Of a stretch of 64,000 nt of DNA, positions 33,566-44,498 are shown in pieces; the stretch's first letter is position 1; each line of letters starts with the position of its first letter. The notes beneath the pieces were generated by a model. The model was given only the letters and a program-made list of their open reading frames with translations, had not been told where the DNA came from and made no database searches. The translations under genes and the position numbers were made by a program. The DNA comes from JAGWRA01 sp035534615 (GTDB lineage: Bacteria > Acidobacteriota > Vicinamibacteria > Vicinamibacterales > CAVVIG01): the NCBI GenBank assembly GCA_035534615.1, contig DATLRO010000027.1, positions 1-64,000 on the forward strand. The letters run 5' to 3'.

Positions 33566-34237
33566 CTAGGCCGTCTTCTTGATGAAGTAGTCGACCAGCT
33601 CCGACGAGGAGTTGTCCATCTCGACGTTGAAGTACTCGATCCGGCCGGTCAGGTAATTGTAGAACCAGACGGCCGGGATGGCGACGAGCAGCCCGAGCGC
33701 GGTCTCGACGAGCGCTTCCGCGATACCGGCGGAGACGGCGCCGATGCCGCCGGAGCCGGTGGCCGCGATCCCCTGGAAGGCCGCGATGACGCCGACGACC
33801 GTGCCGAGCAGTCCGACGAACGGGGCGGTCGAGCCGATGGTCGCGAGCGCCGCGACGCCCTTCTTCAGGTCGGAAGCGGTCAGCGCGGAGGCGCGCTGGA
33901 TCGACCGGCGCACGGTGTCGACGAGGTCTTCACGGCTGAGGCCGCCCCCACTTTCCTGCTGGAACTGGTATTCCTGGAGCCCCGCCAGCACGACCTTCGC
34001 CAGGTGGCTGTAGCGGTAGTTCTTGGACGACGAGACCGCGATGGCGTCCTTCAGCCGGCCTTCCTTGAGGTGCTTGGCCACCTGAGGCGCGTAGACCTTC
34101 GACTGGTTCCGGGCCTGCGTAAACGTGAAGATCCGTTCGATGGCGACGCCGAACGACCACATCGACATGATGAAGAGGACGCAGGCCACCAACTTGGCCA
34201 CGATCGACATCTGCTGCCACATTTGCATCAAGTCCAC
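33566..34237 (-). CDS. exbB: ExbB/TolQ-family proton-channel protein
   Basis: 223 residues with three membrane helices: an N-terminal one (VAKLVACVLFIMSMWSFGVAI), then GVAALATIGSTAPFVGLLGTVVGVIAAF and GIAEALVETALGLLVAIPAVWFYNYL, the two helices that line the ExbB pentamer. It partners the two ExbD proteins. The start is a GTG with GGGAGGGG upstream; an ATG three codons later is also possible. It follows tonB by 94 bases. Confidence 0.94.
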   Translation of the reverse strand: MDLMQMWQQMSIVAKLVACVLFIMSMWSFGVAIERIFTFTQARNQSKVYAPQVAKHLKEGRLKDAIAVSSSKNYRYSHLAKVVLAGLQEYQFQQESGGGLSREDLVDTVRRSIQRASALTASDLKKGVAALATIGSTAPFVGLLGTVVGVIAAFQGIAATGSGGIGAVSAGIAEALVETALGLLVAIPAVWFYNYLTGRIEYFNVEMDNSSSELVDYFIKKTA

Positions 34238-34331
34238 AGTCCACCCCTCCCGAATAAATCTGACTACGGTTACGCGTTTCGTCGCTGGCCTGCGCTGCTC
34301 TCGTCAGGCCGGCCATCTCGTCATTCAGCGG

Positions 34332-35045
34332 CTATTGAAGCGTGAAGTTGACCGTGACCGTCATGATGACCGGCACCGGGACTCCATTCAGCAGTGTCGG
34401 CGTGAACACCCACTGCTTGACCGCGGTCAGCGCCGCCTGGTCGAGCAGCGGAATGGACCGCAGAATCTTCGCTTCCGTCACGTGGCCGTCTGTGCCGATC
34501 GTCGCCTCGATGATGACGACGCCCTGCACCCGTGCTGCCTGCGCGATCTGAGGATAGATCGGCGCGACATTCCTGATCTTCGTCGGAGGCTTGATGTTGC
34601 CGCCCACCCGCACCGGCTTCGGAGGCGGCGGCGGAGGCGGAGGCGCCGGCAGACCGCCGACCACGCCGCCCATGACGCCGCCCGGGACTCCGCCGGCCAC
34701 CCCGCCCGCCACCCCGGCGGACAGGTCGGCCAGGCCGGTCTCAGGCTTGATTTCCTTCGGCGCCTCGACCGGCGCGGCGTTCGGCTGCGGCGGCGGCACC
34801 TTGGGCGCCGGCGCGGCCTTCGGCGGCGGCGGCGGCGGTGGTGGCGGCGGGGGCGGCGGCGCGGAGACGAACGCCGACATCATGTTCGGCGGCGTCGGCA
34901 GGGCGCCGGCCGCCATCAGCGGGATGATGATCAGCGCCGAAATGATCGCCGTGTGGGCAATGATCGAGAGCGGAACGGTATACCACTTCTTGCTGCCCAC
35001 TTTAATCGAGGGCTCGACGATATCGCCGAACATATTACGTGGCAC
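34332..35045 (-). CDS. tonB: TonB-family energy transducer
   Basis: 237 residues. An N-terminal membrane anchor (VPLSIIAHTAIISALIIIPLMA) leads into a periplasmic linker with a run of 13 prolines, Lys-Pro-rich text and a Gly-Val repeat (AGGVAGGVPGGVMGGVVGG), then a second run of prolines. The C-terminal TonB domain has KIRNVAPIYPQIAQAARVQGVVIIEATIGTDGHVTEAKIL and AVKQWVFTPTLLNGVPVPV. TonB couples ExbB/ExbD motion to outer-membrane receptors. First gene of the operon, under a consensus promoter. Confidence 0.95.
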   Translation of the reverse strand: MPRNMFGDIVEPSIKVGSKKWYTVPLSIIAHTAIISALIIIPLMAAGALPTPPNMMSAFVSAPPPPPPPPPPPPPKAAPAPKVPPPQPNAAPVEAPKEIKPETGLADLSAGVAGGVAGGVPGGVMGGVVGGLPAPPPPPPPPKPVRVGGNIKPPTKIRNVAPIYPQIAQAARVQGVVIIEATIGTDGHVTEAKILRSIPLLDQAALTAVKQWVFTPTLLNGVPVPVIMTVTVNFTLQ

Positions 35046-35101
35046 GGGTATTCTCCTCCTGCTCTCGTCACTTACACCGGGCCCAGCCCGTGAGGCCGGC
35101 G

Positions 35102-35131
35102 ATTATAGCTAGAGAAAAAAACAGGTGTCAA
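35102..35131 (-). promoter_or_regulatory. Consensus sigma-70 promoter of tonB
   Basis: Perfect TTGACA (35126-35131) and perfect TATAAT (35102-35107) with an 18-base spacer containing seven T in a row. The leader is about 50 bases. No obvious Fur box overlaps it. Confidence 0.85.
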
Positions 35132-35338
35132 CGAACCGATACAAAGTTAGACACCGGAAAACGGGAAATGGCGTCAGCCCCTGCGGCTTACCCGGTAATT
35201 GTCAGCAAGTGTCACCGTGAGGACGGCAAACCACTCACAAGAGGGGCGCATTCTACCGAGCCGGCCCCACGCAGGTCAACGACAAATCCACGTGTCGGGT
35301 CGGCGAGGGCCGGCCCCGCCGCCGGCCCCGCCGCTGTG
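35132..35338. other. Non-coding DNA upstream of tonB
   Basis: About 200 bases between the tonB promoter and the hairpin behind the pyrophosphatase gene. The left part is unusually AT-rich for this genome. I see no gene, no second promoter of quality and no recognisable riboswitch. Confidence 0.5.
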
Positions 35339-35359
35339 CGGCCCGGGGCGCCCGGGCCG
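35339..35359. repeat. Hairpin after the pyrophosphatase gene
   Basis: CGGCCCGGG (35339-35347), loop GCG, exact complement (35351-35359), 11 bases past the stop. There is no T-run, so it is at best a weak terminator or an mRNA 3' stabiliser. Confidence 0.5.
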
Positions 35360-35370
35360 ATCCGCCCCGG

Positions 35371-37935
<2,565 letters not shown>

Positions 37936-38106
37936 GACACCTCTCTCGCGAATCAACCTGGCCTCCCGATACATACCTGCCGAACAAGGGATACAAACGA
38001 TCCGACGACAGCCGCAGGGGATGCGGCTGCAGAGCAAACCGGCGACGACCGCGCCGCCGCACGCCGGGCCTCACGGCCCCGCGCGCCGCGCCGCCGCGAA
38101 CCTCGC

Positions 38107-38112
38107 ATTATA
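38107..38112 (-). promoter_or_regulatory. hppA -10 box
   Basis: TATAAT on the minus strand in a GC-rich gap, giving a leader of about 165 bases. No -35 is recognisable. Confidence 0.45.
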
Positions 38113-38190
38113 GGCGATACCGGCCGGCCGCGCGACCACGTCCGCCGCCCCCGTCCGGCCGGCCCGTCCGGGGGCTCCGGCCCCGGGACA

Positions 38191-38847
38191 CTAGGACCGC
38201 CACGGCCCGATCCGCCCGCCGCCCGGCTGCGCCTCGGCCCGGATCCGTCCCGGCAGCGCCATGCCGCCCGTCAGGAAAATCCGGATGCCTTCCTGCACGG
38301 TCAGGTCCGGGAACGTCGCCTGGTCGCGCCGGCAGATCACGATGTCGCCCAGATACAGATGGTTGGTCGGCACGTAGACCGCGATCAGCGCCTCGGGACC
38401 GCCCGGTCCCCGTTCGATCGTGAACTCCTTGGTGAGGAAGCCGAGCGCCAACCCCCGGTGCGGATCGTCGATCAGGACGACCCGCTTGAAGCCGTACTCG
38501 TTGTCGGGCGAGAAGGCGACGATGAGCTGCTTGACGGGCGCGTAAATGGTCCGGAACACCGGCACCCGCAGCAGGTAGCCCTCCGCGCGCTGGAGGATCC
38601 GCTTGCCGATGACGTTCGTCGCGAACACGCCGACCGCCAGAATCGCCGCCGCTGTCGTGGAGATGCCGAGTCCGGGAATCCGCCGGCCGAGCAGGCGATC
38701 GTACAGCGGCGTCGTCAGGCCGTCGACGACGCCGAACAGCCAGACGAACGCGGCCACGCTGATGAACAGCGGAACGGTGACGAAGAAACCGGCGAGAAAG
38801 CTCCGGCGCAGCCACTGCACGAAGGAGGGCCGGCCGCCGTCAGACAC
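38191..38847 (-). CDS. DUF502-family membrane protein
   Basis: 218 residues. Two N-terminal membrane segments (FLAGFFVTVPLFISVAAFVWLF and AAAILAVGVFATNVIGKRIL) precede a soluble part with YLLRVPVFRTIYAPVKQLI, VVLIDDPHRGLALGFLT, VYVPTNHLYLGDIVI and GIRIFLTGGMALPG; this is the DUF502 pattern. Plant relatives are linked to the endomembrane LAZ1/COV group, but bacterial function is not established. It starts at a GTG 120 bases after secF, possibly in the same transcript. Confidence 0.88.
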   Translation of the reverse strand: MSDGGRPSFVQWLRRSFLAGFFVTVPLFISVAAFVWLFGVVDGLTTPLYDRLLGRRIPGLGISTTAAAILAVGVFATNVIGKRILQRAEGYLLRVPVFRTIYAPVKQLIVAFSPDNEYGFKRVVLIDDPHRGLALGFLTKEFTIERGPGGPEALIAVYVPTNHLYLGDIVICRRDQATFPDLTVQEGIRIFLTGGMALPGRIRAEAQPGGGRIGPWRS

Positions 38848-38967
38848 CGGCGGCGCGCCTCCGGCGCCCGGGCCCGGCCGGCTGCGTGACGACCACGAGC
38901 GGAACGGCGTGCAGGACGATCACTGACCGATGTGCGTGCCCTTCGGCGCGGCGGCCGGCAGCCGATC

Positions 38968-40059
38968 CTACGACGCGCGGACCTTGCGCTGCGGCTTCGA
39001 CCGGGAGGCGCGGACGGACGGCGCGACGGCCGCCCCGCCGGCGGCCGCGGCCTGGACGCGCGGCTGCGCGCCGCGCCCGCGCCAGAACGTGACGATGGTG
39101 CCCGCGATGAACACGCTCGAGTAGGTGCCGGTGATGATCCCGACGATCATCGTGAACGCGAAGCCGCGCAGCACGTCCCCGCCGAACAGGTAGAGGGCGA
39201 TGACGCTCAGCAGCGCCGTGCCGGCGGTGATCACCGTCCGGTTCAGCGTCTGATTCACGGCGCGGTTCATCACGTCCTTGACCGGCAGGTTGCGCAGCAG
39301 CCGCGCGTCCTCGCGGACCCGATCGAAGATGACGATGGTGTCGTTCGTCGAATACCCGCTCATCGTCAGAATGGCGGCGATCACGTTCAGCGACAGGTCG
39401 ACGTGGAAGAACGCCAGGAACGCGAACGTGACCAGCAGGTCGTGGATCGTGGCGATCACCGCGCCGACGGCGAAGCTGAACCGGAACCGGAACGCGATGT
39501 AGAGCAGCAGCCCGATGAGCGAGAGGACCATCGCCAGCGTCCCCTTGCGGGTCAGCTGCCGGCCGACGATCGGCCCGACGATCTGCGTCCCGACGACCGA
39601 GAACCTGCCGAGGTTCGCCTGCACCAGGGCGCGCTGGACGTCATCGGCCGTCGTGCTGAGCCCGGTCGCCGCCGGGGCGGCCGGCGTCCCGGCCTTGACC
39701 ACGGGGGGCGCCGCCGGCGCGGCGCCGGCCGTCATGGCGGGGGCGTCCGCGCGCGACGGCCCCACCTGCGGCACGCGGATCATGATCTCGCGGAGCGCCG
39801 GCGTCCCGTACCGCTGCACGACCGCCTGGTCACCCATGCCGGCATGGATCCTGTCGAGCGCGGCGCGGACCTGGCCGATCGACGGCGGCGCGGCGTCGAA
39901 CTGGGCGATGACGACCGTGCCGCCGGAGAACTCGACGCCGAGCGGGATGCCCCTCGTCCAGATGGTGAACAGACCGGCGAGGATCACGATCCAGGACAGC
40001 ACCAGCGCGTGCCACCGCCACCGGACGAAGTCGAACTGCGGATTCTTGAAGATATGCAT
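38968..40059 (-). CDS. secF: Protein translocase subunit SecF
   Basis: 363 residues. Six membrane helices are expected; the first is followed by GVEFSGGTVVIAQF, and the later core has FRFSFAVGAVIATIHDLLVTFAF, GYSTNDTIVIFDRVREDAR and the helix pair ending FTMIVGIITGTYSSVFIAG. The periplasmic loop holds an added Ala/Pro-rich stretch (around VVKAGTPAAPAATG) absent from E. coli SecF. With SecD it uses the proton gradient to pull exported proteins. It follows secD by 56 bases. Confidence 0.96.
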   Translation of the reverse strand: MHIFKNPQFDFVRWRWHALVLSWIVILAGLFTIWTRGIPLGVEFSGGTVVIAQFDAAPPSIGQVRAALDRIHAGMGDQAVVQRYGTPALREIMIRVPQVGPSRADAPAMTAGAAPAAPPVVKAGTPAAPAATGLSTTADDVQRALVQANLGRFSVVGTQIVGPIVGRQLTRKGTLAMVLSLIGLLLYIAFRFRFSFAVGAVIATIHDLLVTFAFLAFFHVDLSLNVIAAILTMSGYSTNDTIVIFDRVREDARLLRNLPVKDVMNRAVNQTLNRTVITAGTALLSVIALYLFGGDVLRGFAFTMIVGIITGTYSSVFIAGTIVTFWRGRGAQPRVQAAAAGGAAVAPSVRASRSKPQRKVRAS

Positions 40060-40115
40060 GATGCGTCATCGCGCCGGCCGGCCGGGGGGCGTGCCGCCCC
40101 GGCCGGCCGCGGCAG

Positions 40116-41681
40116 TCAGATACTGAGCGTGGCCACCTGGCGGCGTCCGGACAGCATCGCCTCGAACATCGTGCGCGAGACGAACGTCGCCGTGAAGAGG
40201 TTCGCCAGCAGGCCGAACGTCAGCGTCGTGGCAAACCCGCGGATCGGCCCGGTGCCGAACTGGAACAGGAACGCGGCGGAAATGAGCGACGCCACGTGCG
40301 TATCCAGCAGCGTCCAGAACACGCGGTTGAACCCGGCGTTCAGCGACGCGCGCACGCCGTGCTGGGCGTCGATCTCTTCCTTGATCCGCTCGAAGATCAG
40401 CACGTTCGAATCGACGCCCATGCCCATCGTCAGCACGAAGCCGGCGATGCCCGGCAGCGTCATCGTGGCGCCGATGTACGCCATGAAGCCGAGCAGGATG
40501 AGCAGGTTGAGCACCAGGGCGACGATGGCGTTGATGCCCGCCAGGTGATAGTAGCCCAGCATGAAGACGACCACGAACGCGAAGCCGACCAGCGACGCGA
40601 GGATGCCGTCGCGGATCGAGTCGGCGCCGAGCGACGGACCGATCGTCTGCTCTTCCAGGTAGGTCAGCGACGCCGGCAGCGCGCCCGACTTGAGGACGAG
40701 CGCGAGATTCTGCGCCTCCTCCTGCGTGAAGCTGCCGGTGATGCGCCCGTCGCCCGTGATCCGGCCGTCGATCCGCGGCGCCGACTGGACGCGACCGTCG
40801 AGAATGATGGCCAGGTTGCGGCCGATGTTCTGGCCGGTCGCCGTGCCGAACTTCTGCGAGCCCTCGCCGCTCAGCGTGAAGCTGACCGCCGGCTGCGCGT
40901 TCTCATCGAGCGTCGGCCGCGCGTCCCGGAGGTCGCGGCCGGTGATGACCGGCACCTTCTTGACGAGGTAGTAGACCGTCGCGGCCGCCCCCGCCGCCGG
41001 CTGCGACGTGTCGGCCAGCCCCGGCACCACCTGGTCCTCTTCCGGCACCACCCCGTTGGTCGCCTGCAGCAGCTGCTTTCGCGACGAGGCCGGCCCGCCG
41101 TCGACGAGGCTCAGCTCGAGCATGCCGGTCGACTGGATGACTTCCTTCGCGCGCGCGACGTCGGTGACGCCCGGCAGCTGCACCATGATCTGGTCGCCCG
41201 CGCTCCCCTGCAGGGCGATGCTCGGCTCGGTGACCCCCAGCTCGTTCACGCGCCGCTCGATCGTCTGCCGCGCCTGCTCGACCGTCTGCTCGCGCAGGTT
41301 CTTGACGATGTTCGGCTTCATCGTGAAGGTGTAGTTGCCGTTGATGTCCGGCACGCGATCGAACGTCGCGGACAGGTCGTCGGCCACCTGCCGGAACTGC
41401 GAGTCCTGCGCCGGCGGCACCCCGGTCACCTGGAACGACGTCCCGCCGGTCAGCGTCAGATCGGTGACCTTGATGGCCTTGGAGGCGAGCGATTGGCGCA
41501 GCTGCTCCATGTCCGTCTGCGTCTCCAGCTTCAGCGCGTCGCCCGTGTTCACCCGGAGCACGAGCTGCACGCCGCCCTGGAGGTCCAGCCCGAGCTGGAT
41601 CTTCTTGGCCGGCGGGTAGACGGCCCACGCCGCCAGCGCCGTCACCACCACGATGAGGATGATCTTCCAGCGGAGACTCAT
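40116..41681 (-). CDS. secD: Protein translocase subunit SecD
   Basis: 521 residues. The P1 head and base domains are present (LGLDLQGGVQLVLRVNTGDALK, VERRVNELGVTEP-type text as TIERRVNELGVTEPSIALQG, IMVQLPGV). The membrane part has GADSIRDGILASLVGFAFVVVFML, NLLILLGFMAYIGATMTLPGIAGFVLTMGMGVDSNVLIFERIKEE with the proton-relay Asp, and the C-terminal helices. Acts with SecF and YajC on the SecYEG channel. Its start is 20 bases after yajC. Confidence 0.97.
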   Translation of the reverse strand: MSLRWKIILIVVVTALAAWAVYPPAKKIQLGLDLQGGVQLVLRVNTGDALKLETQTDMEQLRQSLASKAIKVTDLTLTGGTSFQVTGVPPAQDSQFRQVADDLSATFDRVPDINGNYTFTMKPNIVKNLREQTVEQARQTIERRVNELGVTEPSIALQGSAGDQIMVQLPGVTDVARAKEVIQSTGMLELSLVDGGPASSRKQLLQATNGVVPEEDQVVPGLADTSQPAAGAAATVYYLVKKVPVITGRDLRDARPTLDENAQPAVSFTLSGEGSQKFGTATGQNIGRNLAIILDGRVQSAPRIDGRITGDGRITGSFTQEEAQNLALVLKSGALPASLTYLEEQTIGPSLGADSIRDGILASLVGFAFVVVFMLGYYHLAGINAIVALVLNLLILLGFMAYIGATMTLPGIAGFVLTMGMGVDSNVLIFERIKEEIDAQHGVRASLNAGFNRVFWTLLDTHVASLISAAFLFQFGTGPIRGFATTLTFGLLANLFTATFVSRTMFEAMLSGRRQVATLSI

Positions 41682-41700
41682 GACGGTCCTCTCGGTAACG

Positions 41701-42060
41701 CTATTGGCGGGCGGGCTCGGCCTGCTGCACCGGCTCCTGCCCCTGATAGCCGCCGACAGCGTGCCGTGCGATCTCGACCCGCACCTTGTCGGCGATCTGG
41801 AGCTGCACGGTCTGGTCGCTCAACTTCATGATCTGACCATACAGGCCGCTGGTGGTGACGATCTTGTCGCCGACCTTCAGCGCGTCCAGGAACTCCTGCA
41901 CCTTCTTCTGCTTGCGCTTCATCGGGAGCAGGATGATGAAATAGAAGATGGCCAGCACCAGCACGAACGGGAGCAGCTGAATCAGCGCGCTGCTCCCGCC
42001 GCCGGCCGGCATCAGGCCCATGGCCACGAGGCGGAAATCCATCAGCGATAAGGGCGTCAT
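41701..42060 (-). CDS. yajC: Preprotein translocase subunit YajC
   Basis: 119 residues. A single membrane helix (LIQLLPFVLVLAIFYFIILLPM) is followed by KRKQKKVQEFLDALKVGDKIVTTSGLYGQIMKL, the strongly conserved YajC block. It associates with SecDF. It begins three bases after the tgt stop and precedes secD, the classic tgt-yajC-secD-secF order. Confidence 0.96.
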   Translation of the reverse strand: MTPLSLMDFRLVAMGLMPAGGGSSALIQLLPFVLVLAIFYFIILLPMKRKQKKVQEFLDALKVGDKIVTTSGLYGQIMKLSDQTVQLQIADKVRVEIARHAVGGYQGQEPVQQAEPARQ

Positions 42061-42063
42061 CGG

Positions 42064-43239
42064 TCAGTCACGTGGTCGGGCCGTGTACGCTTCGCGAAAC
42101 GCAGCCCGGAAAGTTTCAAACGACTTAAACACGATAGCATTTCTGATGCGCCTCATCGTGTCAAGGTAAAAGTGCAGATTATGCAATGTGTTAAGGCTGG
42201 CCGCCCCGATCTCGCCGGCTAGAAAAAGATGACGCAGATACGCCCGCGACGCGTGCCGGCAGGTGTAGCAGGCGCACTCCTCGTCCACCGGGCGGTCGTC
42301 CTCGGCATACCGGGCGTTCTTGATGTTCAGGCGCCCGGCCCGCGTGAACAGCTGGCCGTTCCGGGCGTTGCGGGTCGGCAGCACGCAGTCGAACAGGTCC
42401 ACCCCCCGGGCCACCGCCTCCACCAGGTCCAGCGGCGTCCCGACCCCCATGAGGTAGCGCACCCGGTCGGCCGGCAGCCGCGGCGCCGTGTAGCCGACGA
42501 CCTCGTACATGACGTCGGGCGGCTCGCCGACGCTCAGCCCGCCGATGGCATACGCCTCGAACCCGATCGCCACCGTGGCCGCGGCGCTCTCTTCCCGCAG
42601 CGCCCGGGAGACGCTCCCCTGGACGATGCCGAACTGCGCCTGCCCGGGATTCGTGACCGCGACCCCGTCGGCCGCGCCGGCGCCGTCGCGGAGCGCGAGG
42701 AAACGGCGCCGCCCGCGCCGCGCCCAGCGCAGGGTCCGCTCCATCGCGTCGCGCGCCCTGGCCTCGTCGCCCGTATTGGCGCCGCACTCGTCCAGCACCA
42801 TCGCGATGTCCGAGCCCAGCCGGGCCTGGATGTCGGCCGCCCGTTCGGGCGTCAGCTGCTGCGGGCTGCCGTCGAGATGCGAGCGGAAGGCGACCCCCTC
42901 CTCGCTGACCGTCCGCCGCCCGGCCAGGCTGAAGACCTGATAGCCGCCGCTGTCGGTCAGGATCGGGTGCGGCCACCCGATGAAGCGGTGCAGGCCGCCC
43001 CGCCGCGCGATCAGCGCGTCGCCCGGCCGCAGGCACAGGTGATAGGTGTTGCCGAGCACGAGCTCCGCGCCGATCCGCTCGAGATCGGCGTGGGTGATCG
43101 CCTTGACGGCCCCCTGCGTGCCGACCGGCATGAAGGCCGGCGTCTGGACGACGCCGTGCGGCGTGGTCAGCTCGCCGCGGCGGGCGGCGCCGTCGACGGC
43201 GGTCACCCGGAAGCCGAAGGCGGTGGAAGTCACATTCAC
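42064..43239 (-). CDS. tgt: Queuine tRNA-ribosyltransferase
   Basis: 391 residues. Tgt exchanges guanine-34 for a queuosine precursor in tRNAs. Seen are TPAFMPVGTQGAVK, LGNTYHLCLRPG, ILTDSGGYQVFSL (catalytic Asp in DSGG), FGIVQGSV, GVDLFDCVLPTRNAR (second Asp) and the zinc site CACYTC...H. The likely start is a GTG at 43239 (or 43233); the longer frame has no better codon. A TACCTT box six bases before the GTG suggests a leaderless mRNA. The last 60 codons are less GC-rich than the rest. Confidence 0.95.
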   Translation of the reverse strand: MNVTSTAFGFRVTAVDGAARRGELTTPHGVVQTPAFMPVGTQGAVKAITHADLERIGAELVLGNTYHLCLRPGDALIARRGGLHRFIGWPHPILTDSGGYQVFSLAGRRTVSEEGVAFRSHLDGSPQQLTPERAADIQARLGSDIAMVLDECGANTGDEARARDAMERTLRWARRGRRRFLALRDGAGAADGVAVTNPGQAQFGIVQGSVSRALREESAAATVAIGFEAYAIGGLSVGEPPDVMYEVVGYTAPRLPADRVRYLMGVGTPLDLVEAVARGVDLFDCVLPTRNARNGQLFTRAGRLNIKNARYAEDDRPVDEECACYTCRHASRAYLRHLFLAGEIGAASLNTLHNLHFYLDTMRRIRNAIVFKSFETFRAAFREAYTARPRD

Positions 43240-43245
43240 TATGTT

Positions 43246-43251
43246 AAGGTA
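43246..43251 (-). promoter_or_regulatory. Candidate -10 box for tgt operon
   Basis: TACCTT on the minus strand, six bases before the GTG at 43239. Weak in itself, but the position matches other genes in this window. Confidence 0.3.
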
Positions 43252-43322
43252 ACTGGTGTCCGGCCTCCCGCGCGTGCTGCGACGGCCGGCAGGAACAGCC
43301 GCATCCCGCATCCACGAGTCCC

Positions 43323-44498
43323 GTGAAGAAGCTGCGCATCGGTGTGATCTACGGCGGGCGGTCGAGCGAGCACGAGATCTCGCTGGCGTCGGCCGCCTCG
43401 GTGCTCATGAACCTCGATCGGACCCGGTACGAGCCGGTGCCCGTCAGGATCGAGCGCGACGGGCGCTGGACGCTCGCCGACCGCGCGCCGGCGGCGATCT
43501 CGGCGGCCGACGTCATCGAGGCCGCGCGCACCCAGCTCGCCCGGCCGGCACGGCCGGGACGCGAAACCTATCTGGCCCCGCGCCCGGGCGAAGACACGCT
43601 CCTGACCGTCGACCGGCCCGGCGCAGGCGACGGGGCGGCCGCGGATGCCGCCGGGCTGGAGCAGGCGCGCGTCGCCGGCCTCGGCCTCGACGTCGTCTTT
43701 CCGGTCCTGCACGGGCCGTACGGCGAGGATGGGACCGTGCAGGGGCTGCTGGAGCTGGCCGACGTGCCGTACGTGGGCGCCGGCGTCCTGGCCTCGGCGG
43801 TCGGGATGGACAAGGCGATGATGAAGCTGGTGTTCGCCGCCAGCGGGCTGCCGATCGTCGACTACCTCGTGGTGTCCCGGCGCGACTGGCTGGCCGATCG
43901 CGGCCGCGTGGCGGCCGCGGTGACCGCGCGGCTGCCGCTGCCGGTCTTCGTCAAGCCGGCCAACCTCGGCTCGAGCGTCGGCATCTCGAAGGTGAAGGAA
44001 GCCGGACAGCTCGGCGCGGCGCTGGATCTGGCCGCCACGTTCGACCGCAGGATCGTCGTCGAGGCGGCGGTGCCGCGCGCGAGAGAGATCGAGTGCGCCG
44101 TGCTCGGCAACGACGAGCCGGAAGCGTCGGTGCCGGGCGAGGTGGTGCCGTCGCGCGAGTTCTACGACTACGAGGCGAAGTACCTGGACGAGGGGTCGAC
44201 GCTGCGGATTCCGGCGCCGCTCACCGAGGCCCAGGCCGCCGAGGTCCGGCGGCTGGCGGTCGCGGCGTTTCGCGCGATCGACGGCGCCGGCCTGGCGCGG
44301 GTCGACTTCCTGATGGACGGCGGCGCCGGGACGCTGTACGTCAACGAAGTGAACACGATCCCCGGCTTCACGACGATCAGCATGTATCCCAAGCTCTGGG
44401 AGGCGACCGGCCTCGCCTATCCGGCGCTGCTCGACCGCCTGATCGCGCTCGCGCTCGAGCGGCACGCCGACAAGGCGCAGCGGCGCACGACCGCGTGA
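43323..44498 (+). CDS. ddl: D-alanine-D-alanine ligase
   Basis: 391 residues. ATP-grasp enzyme that makes the D-Ala-D-Ala end of peptidoglycan. The N-terminal part has KKLRIGVIYGGRSSEHEISLASA and VFPVLHGPYGEDGTVQGLLEL; the ATP part has PVFVKPANLGSSVGISKV; the C-terminal part has LARVDFLMDGGAGTLYVNEVNTIPGFT with the metal-binding residues. The start is a GTG. It is divergent from tgt (about 80 bases) and its stop overlaps the next gene by four bases. Confidence 0.96.
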   Translation: MKKLRIGVIYGGRSSEHEISLASAASVLMNLDRTRYEPVPVRIERDGRWTLADRAPAAISAADVIEAARTQLARPARPGRETYLAPRPGEDTLLTVDRPGAGDGAAADAAGLEQARVAGLGLDVVFPVLHGPYGEDGTVQGLLELADVPYVGAGVLASAVGMDKAMMKLVFAASGLPIVDYLVVSRRDWLADRGRVAAAVTARLPLPVFVKPANLGSSVGISKVKEAGQLGAALDLAATFDRRIVVEAAVPRAREIECAVLGNDEPEASVPGEVVPSREFYDYEAKYLDEGSTLRIPAPLTEAQAAEVRRLAVAAFRAIDGAGLARVDFLMDGGAGTLYVNEVNTIPGFTTISMYPKLWEATGLAYPALLDRLIALALERHADKAQRRTTA

